A stretch of DNA of 64,000 nt from Kitasatospora herbaricolor (GTDB lineage: Bacteria > Actinomycetota > Actinomycetes > Streptomycetales > Streptomycetaceae): positions 7,277,501 to 7,341,500 of the forward strand of contig NZ_JAUSVA010000002.1 of the NCBI RefSeq assembly GCF_030813695.1, in the 5' to 3' direction. The notes below the pieces were generated by a model, which saw nothing but the letters and a program-made list of their open reading frames with translations, was not told the DNA's origin and did no database searches. Position numbers and translations under genes: made by a program. This document shows, one piece after another, positions 1-7,661 of the stretch (its first letter is position 1; every line of letters begins with the position of its first letter).

Positions 1-753
1 GCCGACGGCAGCATGCCGGCGGCGGGCGTGGTGATCGCCTCCGGCGGCAACGCCGGGCTGGCCTGTGCCTGGGCCGCCAAGGCGCAGGGCGTGCCGGCCA
101 CCGTCTTCCTGCCCGCCACCGCACCGCCGGTCAAGATCCGCAAGCTCCGCGGGTACGGGGCGGACGTCCGGCTGACGGGCAGCGAGTACGCGGACGCGCT
201 CGAGGCCGCCCGGCTGTTCGCGGCCGAGTCGGGCGCGCTCGCCTCGCACGCCTACGACGACCCGTACATCGCCGCGGGGGCCGGCACCCTGCTGCCCGAG
301 ATCCTGGCCGCCGCGCCCGGGCTGGACACGGTGGTGGTGGCGGTGGGCGGCGGCGGTCTGTTCACCGGCCTGGCCGTGGCGGCCGCGGAGCACGGGGTAC
401 GGGTGGTCGCGGTCGAGCCGGCCGGCTCCCGCGCGCTGCACGCCGCCGTCGCGGCCGGGAGGCCGGTCGACGTGCCGGTGGACTCCGTCGCGGCGGACTC
501 GCTCGGGGCCCGCCGGGTCTCCGAGACGGCCCTGCACTGGGCCGGGCGGGTGCGGGCCCGGTCGGTGCTGGTGGAGGACGCCGCGATCGTGGCGGCCCGC
601 CAGGGGCTCTGGGACGGCCACCGCCTGGCGGTGGAGCACGGCGGCGCCACCGCGCTGGCCGCTCTGCGCAGCGAGGCGTACCGCCCGGAGCGCGGGGAGC
701 GGGTCGCGGTGGTGCTCTGCGGGGCGAACACCGACCCGGCCACGCTGGCGTAG
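1..753 (+). CDS. PLP-dependent threonine/serine dehydratase-like protein, 5' end missing
   Basis: The gene enters the window already open, in frame from base 1, so its N-terminus, including the PLP-binding lysine, lies upstream. Visible are SGGNAG near visible residue 15, the substrate/cofactor loop of fold-type II PLP enzymes, and GGGGLF about a third of the way in, the glycine loop that holds the PLP phosphate. Fold-type II family enzymes of this kind deaminate L-threonine or L-serine to a 2-oxo acid and ammonia, in the cytoplasm. There is no C-terminal ACT domain, so this is the short, non-allosteric type. Serine racemase or a related beta-eliminase is the alternative. A strong hairpin follows 20 bp after the stop. 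Confidence 0.85.
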   Translation, partial: ADGSMPAAGVVIASGGNAGLACAWAAKAQGVPATVFLPATAPPVKIRKLRGYGADVRLTGSEYADALEAARLFAAESGALASHAYDDPYIAAGAGTLLPEILAAAPGLDTVVVAVGGGGLFTGLAVAAAEHGVRVVAVEPAGSRALHAAVAAGRPVDVPVDSVAADSLGARRVSETALHWAGRVRARSVLVEDAAIVAARQGLWDGHRLAVEHGGATALAALRSEAYRPERGERVAVVLCGANTDPATLA

Positions 754-772
754 CCGGCCCCGGCCCGGTCGG

Positions 773-817
773 AACCCCGGCGGAGCCGGCGCCGCAGCGC
801 GCCGCTCCGCCGGGGTT
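773..817 (+). terminator. Intrinsic terminator-like hairpin after the dehydratase gene
   Basis: Thirteen-base perfect arms, AACCCCGGCGGAG at 773-785 and its complement at 805-817, separated by 19 bases. It begins 20 bp past the stop codon, as expected for a streptomycete terminator, which often lacks a clear U-tract. Confidence 0.7.
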
Positions 818-864
818 TCGGCGGTGCTCCGGCCTCGAAGACTCTCGGTGGCGGCCCGGCCGGC

Positions 865-886
865 TTATTAGACTCGATGTCGATAA
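865..886. promoter_or_regulatory. Possible imperfect operator palindrome upstream of the 973-5791 operon
   Basis: TTAT-N5-TCGA-N5-ATAA is symmetric about a central TCGA, and lies in a locally A+T-rich patch about 85 bp before the first gene of the operon. It overlaps TAGACT (869-874), a possible -10 hexamer. No regulator gene sits next to it in the window, so the binding protein is unknown. Confidence 0.25.
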
Positions 887-972
887 GAGTGGTCGAAACC
901 CTTGTCGCCCGCTCTACCCGCGAGTAAGTTGCCCAGAGTCGAGCCGCCACCCGCAGGTCAGGAGGGCCCCTC

Positions 973-1944
973 ATGCCCCGTGCCACCCGTGCCGCCGCTG
1001 CCGTCCCCGCAGCACCCGCCCCCGCCGCCCGCACCGCCGCGGCCCCCGTCCTGCGCGCAGCCGCCGCGCCCACGATCCACGAGAACCTCGTCCTCGAACC
1101 CCGGGACGTCCGCTTCGACTGGTCCCGGCTGCCGCTGCACTGGATCCCGGACGAGCCGATGGCCACCCACACCATCAACGTGCTGCACCTGCTGCTGCCC
1201 GAGGGCGAGCGCTGGTTCGTCGAGGTGTTCAAGGAGGCGCTGCCGCTGATCACCGACGAGCAGCTGCGCGAGGAGGTGCTCGGCTTCATCGGCCAGGAGT
1301 CCATCCACGCCGAGGCCCACCAGGAGGTGCTCGACCACCTGCTCGCCCAGGGGCTGGACCCGCGCCCGTACGTCCGGCAGATCTCCTGGCTGTTCCGGCG
1401 GATCCTCGGCGAGCGCAGCGGGCTGGACCCGCGCCGGCGGCGCGAGAACATCATCGAGCGGGTGGCGTTCGTCGCCGCCATCGAGCACTTCACCGCCTTC
1501 CTCGGCGACTGGGCGCTCAACTCCCCGGGCCTGGACCGCGCCAAGGCCGACCCGACCATGCTCGACCTGCTGCGCTGGCACGGTGCCGAGGAGGTCGAGC
1601 ACCGCAGCGTGGCGTACGACCTGATGGTCCACCTCGACCCGGGCTACCTGCGCCGGGTGCGCGGGATGGCGGTCTCCGGGCCGCTGCTGGTCCACCTCTG
1701 GGTGCGGGGCGTCCGCTTCCTGCTCGCCGCCGACCCCACCCTGGACGGGCGGATCCGCCCGACCTGGCGCGAGGCCCGGCAGATCGCGGGCCGCGGGATG
1801 CTGCCCGACCCGATCCGCTCGCTGCGCTCCGGCCTGCGCTACCTCAAGCCCGGCTACCACCCCACCCAGGAGGGCTCGTCCAGCCAGGCGCTCAGCTACC
1901 TGGCCACCTCCCCGGCGGCCCGCGCCGCCGCCGCCCACCACTGA
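973..1944 (+). CDS. Predicted metal-dependent hydrolase (ferritin-like diiron, COG3687/PF10118 type)
   Basis: A 323-residue cytoplasmic protein. After an Ala/Pro-rich 33-residue start, carboxylate and histidine ligands typical of this all-helical family appear in order: GQESIHAEAH (about 107-116), EHF (about 175) and HGAEEVEH (about 200). Such proteins are called metal-dependent hydrolases, but the ligand pattern fits a diiron fold and the reaction is unknown. The ATG is chosen for GGAGG ten bases upstream. It leads a four-gene operon with the flavin/2Fe-2S reductase only 32 bp downstream, so that reductase may be its electron donor (inference). Lipid- or aromatic-modifying oxygenase activity is possible but not shown. 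Confidence 0.85.
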   Translation: MPRATRAAAAVPAAPAPAARTAAAPVLRAAAAPTIHENLVLEPRDVRFDWSRLPLHWIPDEPMATHTINVLHLLLPEGERWFVEVFKEALPLITDEQLREEVLGFIGQESIHAEAHQEVLDHLLAQGLDPRPYVRQISWLFRRILGERSGLDPRRRRENIIERVAFVAAIEHFTAFLGDWALNSPGLDRAKADPTMLDLLRWHGAEEVEHRSVAYDLMVHLDPGYLRRVRGMAVSGPLLVHLWVRGVRFLLAADPTLDGRIRPTWREARQIAGRGMLPDPIRSLRSGLRYLKPGYHPTQEGSSSQALSYLATSPAARAAAAHH

Positions 1945-1976
1945 CCCGCCGCCAGGAGCCAGGAGAGCCGCCCCGG

Positions 1977-3062
1977 ATGGACCTCACCACCCCGCCCCCG
2001 GACCTGTACGGCCGCCCGCGCGCGGACCGCTTCATGCAGCGCGTCACCGCCTTCGGCGACCGCTACACCCCCGCCCTGGGCAGCCCCCTGCTGCGCCGCA
2101 ACCCGCGCCGCCCGCCGGCCCGCCCCACCCCGCCGCTGCGCCTGGCCGTCACCGCCCGCCGGACGGTCGCCGAGGACGTCGTCGAGCTGCGGCTGGGCGA
2201 CCCCGGCGGTGACGAACTGCCCGCCTGGCAGCCCGGCGCCCACGTCCGGCTACGGCTGCCCTCCGGCCGCGAGCGGCACTACTCGCTCTGCGGCGACCCG
2301 GCCGACCGCACCGGCTACCGGATCGCGGTGCGCCGGCTGCCCGGGGGCGGCGGCGGTTCGGTCGAGATCCACGACGAGCTCGGCCCCGGCGCCCGGGTGA
2401 CCGTGCGCCGGCCCCGCAACGGCTTCGCCTTCTGCGCCGAGCCCAGGGTGCTGCTGCTGGCCGGCGGTGTGGGCATCACCCCGCTGCTGCCGATGGCCCG
2501 CGAGGCGCAGCGCCTCGGTCTGGACTGGCGGCTGGTGCACACCGGCCGCAGCGCCGCCACCATGCCGTTCACCGAGGAGCTGCTCGCCCTCGACCCGAGC
2601 CGGGTGGCGATCCTCGACGACGACCGGCACGGCGTCCCCACCGGTGCCGGACTGCTCGCCCGGGCCGCCCGGGGCGCCGCCGTGTACTGCTGCGGCCCGG
2701 CGCCGATGCTGGCCGCCGTCCAGGGCGCGCTGGAGGCCTCGGCCGCCCGCGCCCTGCACTTCGAACGCTTCGGCGCGGCCCCCGTCCGGGACGGCCGGCC
2801 GTTCACCGTGCGGCTCGGCGCCGACGGCCCGGCGCTGGACGTCCCCGCCGACCGGTCGGCGCTGGACGTCGCCCTGGAGGCCCGCCCCGACCTGCCGTAC
2901 TCCTGCCACCAGGGCTTCTGCGGCACCTGCCGGGTCCAGGTGCTGTCCGGCACCCCCGAGCACCGCGACCGCCGGCTGACCGCCGAGGAGCGCGCGGCCG
3001 GCGCCCTGCTCCCGTGCGTCTCGCGGGCCGCCGAGGGCGAGACCCTCGTGCTGGACCTCTAG
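1977..3062 (+). CDS. Ferredoxin-NAD(P)H reductase-type flavoprotein with C-terminal 2Fe-2S domain
   Basis: Single-component reductase of 361 residues. Domain order: an unusual N-terminal extension of about 45 residues, FAD-binding barrel with RHYS (about 100), NAD(P)-binding domain with GGVGITP (about 162), then a plant-type 2Fe-2S ferredoxin domain with CHQGFCGTC (about 307-315) and the last ligand in PCVSRA near the end. Such proteins pass electrons from NAD(P)H through FAD and 2Fe-2S to an oxygenase or desaturase. Its position right after the diiron-type protein suggests that partner. The VanB, KshB and HCR reductases have the same layout, so the name alone does not settle the substrate. 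Confidence 0.9.
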   Translation: MDLTTPPPDLYGRPRADRFMQRVTAFGDRYTPALGSPLLRRNPRRPPARPTPPLRLAVTARRTVAEDVVELRLGDPGGDELPAWQPGAHVRLRLPSGRERHYSLCGDPADRTGYRIAVRRLPGGGGGSVEIHDELGPGARVTVRRPRNGFAFCAEPRVLLLAGGVGITPLLPMAREAQRLGLDWRLVHTGRSAATMPFTEELLALDPSRVAILDDDRHGVPTGAGLLARAARGAAVYCCGPAPMLAAVQGALEASAARALHFERFGAAPVRDGRPFTVRLGADGPALDVPADRSALDVALEARPDLPYSCHQGFCGTCRVQVLSGTPEHRDRRLTAEERAAGALLPCVSRAAEGETLVLDL

Positions 3063-3068
3063 CACCAC

Positions 3069-3110
3069 GACCGCCCGACCGCCGCGACCGCCCGACCGCC
3101 GCGACCGCCC
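3069..3110 (+). repeat. 17-bp tandem repeat, about 2.5 copies, between reductase and M24 gene
   Basis: The unit GACCGCCCGACCGCCGC occurs at 3069-3085 and 3086-3102, with a partial third copy to 3110. It fills part of the 150-bp gap after the reductase stop. It contains no start codon with a ribosome site and no obvious hairpin. Confidence 0.75.
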
Positions 3111-3212
3111 GGTTCGTGCCGACGCCCGACCGCCCGACCGCCCGGTCCGGGGCCGGCCCGGGCCGGTCCGGCACCGCAGCAGGCGCCCCCCGACGGCCCC
3201 GAAGGAACCCTC

Positions 3213-4073
3213 ATGGCCCTTGCCACCGCACCCCTGCCCGCCTTCCCCTTCACCGAGGCCGACCTCGGCCGCTTCCGGGAGACCCAGCAGCTCGCCTACC
3301 ACTGCGCCGAACAGGTCGCCGCCTGGATCGAACCCGGCGTCACCGAGCGCCAGGCCACCGCCGAGCTGCGCCGCCGCCTGGTCGCCGCCGGCGTCGAGGA
3401 CTTCTTCCACGTCCCGTTCGCCTGGTTCGGCGACCGCACCGCCTTCCGGCACTTCCACACCCCGCTGCAGTTCTTCGCCGGCGGCCGCAAGCTCCAGGAG
3501 GGCATGCCGTACGTGCTGGACTGCGCGCCCGTGGTCGACGGCTACACCGCCGACATCGGCTACGGCGGCAAGGTCGGCGAGAACCCGCTCTGGGACCGCC
3601 TCGCCGCCGACCTGCGGGTCTACCGCGAGCTGATCCTGCGCGAGGTGAAGGCCCGCAAGCCGCTGGACGAGGTGTACGCGGCGGTGGACGCGCAGATCGC
3701 CGCGCACGGCTACGACAACCGCCACCGGGTCTACCCGGGCCGGGTGATCGGCCACCAGGTGACCCGGACCACCGCCCGCGGACCGGCCGGCGTGAACCTG
3801 TTCGGCTTCGGGGTGCGTACACTCCAGACGCTCGGACGCGAGCTGATCAGCGAACGCCTGCACGGCCGCTCCCCGCTCTGGGCGGACGGCCGGGCCTCCC
3901 GGCACGCGCCCACGCCGGGTCTGTGGGCGGTGGAGCCGCACATCGGCTTCCGCGACGTCGGCATCAAGTTCGAGGAGCTGCTGGTGGTCACCGAGGACGA
4001 CGCCTACTGGCTCGACGACGACCTGCCGCACGTGCGGCGCTGGAGCACCACTGCCGAGGAGGCCTCCCGATGA
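3213..4073 (+). CDS. M24-family metallopeptidase-fold protein (Xaa-Pro aminopeptidase-like)
   Basis: A 286-residue pita-bread fold protein without the N-terminal creatinase domain. The five dimetal ligands can be placed: D103 (in VLDCAP), D114 (in TADIGYG), H181 (in IGHQV), E241 (in VEPHIG) and E254 (in KFEEL). All are present, so an active metalloenzyme is likely. Family members cleave N-terminal residues or act on related amide or C-N substrates. The setting, between a redox flavoprotein and an EphD-like hydrolase/dehydrogenase, is not typical of a housekeeping aminopeptidase, so the substrate may be a small amide. The stop overlaps the next ATG (ATGA), showing translational coupling. Confidence 0.88.
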   Translation: MALATAPLPAFPFTEADLGRFRETQQLAYHCAEQVAAWIEPGVTERQATAELRRRLVAAGVEDFFHVPFAWFGDRTAFRHFHTPLQFFAGGRKLQEGMPYVLDCAPVVDGYTADIGYGGKVGENPLWDRLAADLRVYRELILREVKARKPLDEVYAAVDAQIAAHGYDNRHRVYPGRVIGHQVTRTTARGPAGVNLFGFGVRTLQTLGRELISERLHGRSPLWADGRASRHAPTPGLWAVEPHIGFRDVGIKFEELLVVTEDDAYWLDDDLPHVRRWSTTAEEASR

Positions 4074-5791
4074 CCCCCCGCCGCCGCACCGTGCACTCCG
4101 CCGACGGACTGCCGCTCGCCGTCTTCGAGCAGGGCGACCCGGCCGCGCCGACCGTCCTGATGGTGCACGGCTACCCCGACACCCACGCGGTCTGGGACGA
4201 CGTCGCCGACGACCTCGCCGCCGACCACCACGTGGTGCGCTACGACGTCCGCGGCGCGGGGGCCTCCGGTGTCCCGGCCGGCCGGGACGGCTACCGCCTG
4301 GAGCACCTCGCCGCCGACCTCTTCGCGGTCGCCGAAGCGGTCAGCCCGGACCGTCCGGTGCACGTGGTCGCCCACGACTGGGGCTCGCTGCAGTCCTGGG
4401 AGGCCGTCACCGAGCCCGGTGCCGAGCGGCGGATCGCCTCGTACACCACACTGTCCGGCCCGTGCCTGGACCACATGGGCTTCTGGCTGCGCGCCCGGTT
4501 CCGCCGGCCCACCCCCAGGCACCTGCGGCAGCTGCTCTCGCAGGGCCTGCACTCCTGGTACATCACCGCCTTCCACCTGCCGGTGCTGGCCCCCGCCACC
4601 TGGCGGTTCGGGCTGGCCCGGGCCTGGCCGCGGGTGCTGCGCGACCTGGAGGGCGTCGCCCCGCGCCCCGGCCACCCGCAGCCGACCCTGCGTCAGGACG
4701 CCGTGCGTGGGATCGAGTTGTACCGGGCCAACATGCGCCCCACCCTGCGGGCGCCCCGCGAGCGGCCCACCGAGGTACCGGTCCAGCTGGTCACCCTGAC
4801 CCGGGACCGCTATGTCGGGGTCGCGCTCTCGGAGGGCCTGGAGCGCTGGGTGCCGAACCTGACCCGCCGCTCGCTGAACGCCTCGCACTGGTCCGCACTG
4901 CTGGAGAAGGGGTCCGTCGTGGCCGGTCTGGTCCGTGAGTTCACCGCCCGCACCGGGGCCGGGCAGAAGGCCGGGCCGCCCGAGGACGGCCGGCTGGTGG
5001 TCGTCACAGGGGCCGGCAGCGGCATCGGCCGGGCCACCGCGCTGGCCTTCGCCGAGCAGGGCTCCCGGGTGGTGGTCTGCGACCTGGACCTCGAAGCCGC
5101 GACCCGCACCGCCGAACTGGCCTCGCTGATCGGCCCGCCCGCGCACGCCTACCGGGTGGACGTCAGCGACGGCGCGGCCGTCGACGCCTTCGCCAAGCAG
5201 GTCGCCGCCGACCACGGGGTGCCCGACGTGCTGGTGAACAACGCCGGCATCGGCCACTCGGGCACCTTCCTGCAGACCACCGAGCAGGAGTGGCAGCGCG
5301 TCCTGGACGTCAACCTGTGGGGCGTCATCCACGGCTGCCGCGCCTTCGGCACCCTGATGACCGAGCGCGGCGAGGGCGGCCACATCGTCAACCTCGCCTC
5401 GGCGGCCGCCTACCTGCCGTCCAAGCTGCTGGCCGCGTACGCCACCAGCAAGGCCGCGGTGCTGATGCTCTCGGACTGCCTGCGCGCCGAACTCGCCCCG
5501 GCCGGCATCGGCGTCAGCGCGATCTGCCCGGGCATCGTCAACACCAACATCACCCGCACCACCACCTTCTCCGGCGTGACCGCGGACCAGCAGGCGGCCA
5601 AGCAGCAGCGCGCGTCCAAGCTCTACGCCCGCCGCGGGTTCCCGCCCGAGAAGGTCGCGGCCGAGATCGTCCGGGCCGTGCGCACCGGCAAGCCGGTCGT
5701 CCCGGTCACCTTCGAGGCCAAGGCCGCCCGCCTGCTGGGCCGCCTCTCGCCGGGGCTGCTGCGACTGGCGGCCCGGCTGAACGTGGGCTGA
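4070..5791 (+). CDS. EphD-like fusion: alpha/beta hydrolase + short-chain dehydrogenase
   Basis: A 573-residue two-domain enzyme. The N-terminal half is an epoxide-hydrolase-type alpha/beta hydrolase: oxyanion motif HGYP at 33-36 and nucleophile elbow HDWG with D103 as the probable nucleophile. The C-terminal half is a classical SDR: TGAGSGIG from about 313, NNAG, and YATSK with catalytic Y457 and K461. The order and length match mycobacterial EphD, which is linked to oxidised mycolic-acid lipids. Here the host presumably makes no mycolates, so an epoxide or hydroxy-lipid is a better guess. The start is the ATG overlapping the M24 stop; the frame is open further upstream but that stretch is antisense-like filler. 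Last gene of the operon. Confidence 0.9.
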   Translation: MTPRRRTVHSADGLPLAVFEQGDPAAPTVLMVHGYPDTHAVWDDVADDLAADHHVVRYDVRGAGASGVPAGRDGYRLEHLAADLFAVAEAVSPDRPVHVVAHDWGSLQSWEAVTEPGAERRIASYTTLSGPCLDHMGFWLRARFRRPTPRHLRQLLSQGLHSWYITAFHLPVLAPATWRFGLARAWPRVLRDLEGVAPRPGHPQPTLRQDAVRGIELYRANMRPTLRAPRERPTEVPVQLVTLTRDRYVGVALSEGLERWVPNLTRRSLNASHWSALLEKGSVVAGLVREFTARTGAGQKAGPPEDGRLVVVTGAGSGIGRATALAFAEQGSRVVVCDLDLEAATRTAELASLIGPPAHAYRVDVSDGAAVDAFAKQVAADHGVPDVLVNNAGIGHSGTFLQTTEQEWQRVLDVNLWGVIHGCRAFGTLMTERGEGGHIVNLASAAAYLPSKLLAAYATSKAAVLMLSDCLRAELAPAGIGVSAICPGIVNTNITRTTTFSGVTADQQAAKQQRASKLYARRGFPPEKVAAEIVRAVRTGKPVVPVTFEAKAARLLGRLSPGLLRLAARLNVG

Positions 5792-6114
5792 GCGGTCGGG
5801 CCGGGAGCCGGGCGGCGGCGGCCTACGGCGGACGGATGTGGTCAAGCGTCGCGAGCGGGCCTCGTTCCTGGACCGGCCGGCCAGGGGCGGGCCGCCCGCC
5901 CGTACCGGACCCGTCGCGTTCGCCGGCGTCGCGGTGCGGCACCACGACGCGACCACGACACGATCACGGCCGGCACGGGCCGGCCCGCCCGACGGGTCGG
6001 GCCGGCGGGTACGGCCGACTGAGATCGCCGGCCCGGCGCGTGTCAGGGCGCGCTCGCGGGCCGGCGGTCTGTTACTCCTGATGGGCACTGTCAGCACGCC
6101 CGAAGGAGGACCCC
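5792..6114. other. 323-bp intergenic stretch, no gene seen
   Basis: G+C-rich spacer between the EphD-like gene and the cold-shock-like gene. I find no coding frame with a ribosome site and no clear terminator. The last 50 bases hold the ribosome site GAAGGAGG and probably the promoter of the downstream gene, but no -35/-10 pair stands out. Confidence 0.6.
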
Positions 6115-6345
6115 ATGGCCACCGGCACTGTGAAGTCGTACGAGGCGGAGCACGGCTACGGCCTGATCACCCCCGACGACGGGGGGCCGGACGTGACCCT
6201 CTACTACGACTCCGTGGTCCGTACGGCCGTCGCCGAGCCGGGCGTCGACCAGCACGGCCGGGTGCTGACGGTCGGACAGCGGGTGAGCTACGAGGCCGCC
6301 GTGGAGGAAGGCCGTCCGGTCGCGGAGCACGTCCGGCTGCTCTGA
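6115..6345 (+). CDS. Small divergent cold-shock-domain protein
   Basis: A 76-residue protein that aligns by eye with the cold-shock fold. It opens with GTVKSYEAEHGYGLITPDDG, where canonical CspA-type proteins have GTVKWFN..KGFGFITPDDG. The RNP1 position reads HGYGLI and the RNP2-like strand reads VTLYYDS instead of VFVHF, so several nucleic-acid-stacking aromatics are replaced. It probably still binds single-stranded nucleic acid, but with altered specificity (inference). The start is firm: GAAGGAGG lies 8 bases before the ATG. It is monocistronic, with a terminator-like hairpin shared with the convergent xdhC gene. Confidence 0.85.
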   Translation: MATGTVKSYEAEHGYGLITPDDGGPDVTLYYDSVVRTAVAEPGVDQHGRVLTVGQRVSYEAAVEEGRPVAEHVRLL

Positions 6346-6357
6346 AGCGTGCCGACG

Positions 6358-6391
6358 GCCACCGGGACCGGCAGGGCGGTCCGGCGGTGGC
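6358..6391. terminator. Bidirectional terminator-like hairpin between csp-like gene and xdhC
   Basis: Outer arms GCCACCG (6358-6364) and CGGTGGC (6385-6391), with an inner GGACCG/CGGTCC pairing and a small bulge. It lies between two convergent stop codons. Confidence 0.55.
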
Positions 6392-6403
6392 CGGGCGGGC
6401 GGT

Positions 6404-7579
6404 TCAGGCCGCGTGCGAGCGCGCCTTGTCCTCCTGCGCGCGGGCCAGGTCGTGGTGGATCGGGCCGTCCCCGGCGGAGAGCGGGAGGCAGCTGCCGCCG
6501 CGCCGGTGGGCGACGATCTCGGCGGCGACCGAGACGGCGGTCTCCTCGGGGGTGCGGGCGCCGAGGTCCAGGCCGATCGGCGAGCGCAGCCGGCCGATCT
6601 CGGTGTCGGTCAGGCCGACCTCGCGCAGCCGGGCGTTGCGGTCGCGGTGGGTGCGGCGCGAGCCCATCGCGCCGACGAAGCCGACCGGCAGGCGCAGGGC
6701 GCGCTCCAGCAGCGGGATGTCGAACTTGGCGTCGTGGGTGAGCACGCACAGCACGGTGCGGCCGTCGATCCGGTCGAGCTGGGAGTCCAGGTAGCGGTGC
6801 GGCCAGTCGACCACGACCTCGTCGGCGTCCGGGAACCGGCGGGCGGTGGCGAAGACCGGGCGGGCGTCGCAGACGGTGACGTGGTAGCCGAGGAACTTGC
6901 CGATCCGCACCACGGCGGCGGCGAAGTCGATGGCGCCGAAGACCAGCATCCGGGGCGCGGGGACGTACGACTCGACGAAGAACGTGACGGTGCCCAGTTC
7001 CTCCTCGTCGCAGGGGCGGCCGTCCAGGCCGAGGACGACCTTGCCGGTGCGGCCGGCGTCCAGCATGGCCCGGGCCTCGGCGACGGCGGCGCGCTCCAGG
7101 GCGCCGGTGGTGGTCGGCGCGGGGGAGAGCCGGCCGTGGTGGCTGTCCGCGGTGACGGCGACGGTGGCGCCGACCAGCGCGGCGGGGCCCTCGATCACCC
7201 GGGCCAGGGCGACCGGGGTGCCGGAGGCGATGTAGGCGATGCCGGCGTCCATCGCGGGGTCGGCGCCCGGGGTGATCGGCTGGACGAACACGTCCAGGAC
7301 GCCGCCGCAGGTGAGACCCACCGCGAAGGCGTCCTCGTCGCTGTACCCGAAGCGCTCCAGCACCGGCCGGCCGCTGGTGACGGCCTCCTGGCACAGCTCG
7401 TACACGGCCCCCTCGACGCACCCGCCGGACACGCTGCCGACCGCCTCGCCGGCGGCGTCGACGGCCAGCGCGGCCCCCGGGTCGCGCGGCGCGCTGCCGG
7501 AGACACCGACGACCGTGGCCACGGCGAAGGAGCGCCCGGACGCGTGCCAGGCCTGCAGCTGCTCGGCGATGTCTTGCAT
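6404..7579 (-). CDS. xdhC: XdhC-family molybdenum cofactor maturation protein
   Basis: 391 residues. The N-terminal XdhC/CoxI domain shows GSAPRDPGAA and SVSGGCVEG, and the C-terminal Rossmann-like domain holds FGAIDFAAAVVRIGKFLGY and the conserved GSRRTHRDR region. XdhC proteins bind and sulfurate molybdenum cofactor and insert it into xanthine dehydrogenase. The three XDH subunit genes lie upstream on the same strand, making that the evident client. The ATG at 7579 follows GGAG in the leader. A strong hairpin separates it from the permease gene upstream, so it may have its own promoter or be expressed by read-through. Confidence 0.93.
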   Translation of the reverse strand: MQDIAEQLQAWHASGRSFAVATVVGVSGSAPRDPGAALAVDAAGEAVGSVSGGCVEGAVYELCQEAVTSGRPVLERFGYSDEDAFAVGLTCGGVLDVFVQPITPGADPAMDAGIAYIASGTPVALARVIEGPAALVGATVAVTADSHHGRLSPAPTTTGALERAAVAEARAMLDAGRTGKVVLGLDGRPCDEEELGTVTFFVESYVPAPRMLVFGAIDFAAAVVRIGKFLGYHVTVCDARPVFATARRFPDADEVVVDWPHRYLDSQLDRIDGRTVLCVLTHDAKFDIPLLERALRLPVGFVGAMGSRRTHRDRNARLREVGLTDTEIGRLRSPIGLDLGARTPEETAVSVAAEIVAHRRGGSCLPLSAGDGPIHHDLARAQEDKARSHAA

Positions 7580-7619
7580 GTCGGAGGCTCCTTACGCGGT
7601 GCAGGGGGCTGATGAGGGG

Positions 7620-7654
7620 GCCGCCGGACGGGGACGCCGTCCCCGTCCGGCGGC
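7620..7654 (-). terminator. Strong hairpin between the purine permease gene and xdhC
   Basis: Perfect 16-base arms starting GCCGCCGGACGG (7620-7635) and ending at 7654, with a 3-base loop. It begins only 8 bp after the permease stop on the minus strand and precedes xdhC by about 40 bp, so it should strongly reduce permease-to-xdhC transcription. Confidence 0.75.
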
Positions 7655-7661
7655 TGTGGTG

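Noticed and set aside
3014-4069. Extension of the EphD-like frame about 1 kb upstream
   Set aside because: It overlaps the reductase end and the whole M24 gene in another frame, and is Arg/Pro-rich. The ATG at 4070, overlapping the M24 stop, is the real start.
973-5791. A secondary-metabolite biosynthetic cluster
   Set aside because: No core synthase, terpene cyclase or tailoring set beyond these four genes. The operon is better described as small-molecule or lipid modification.
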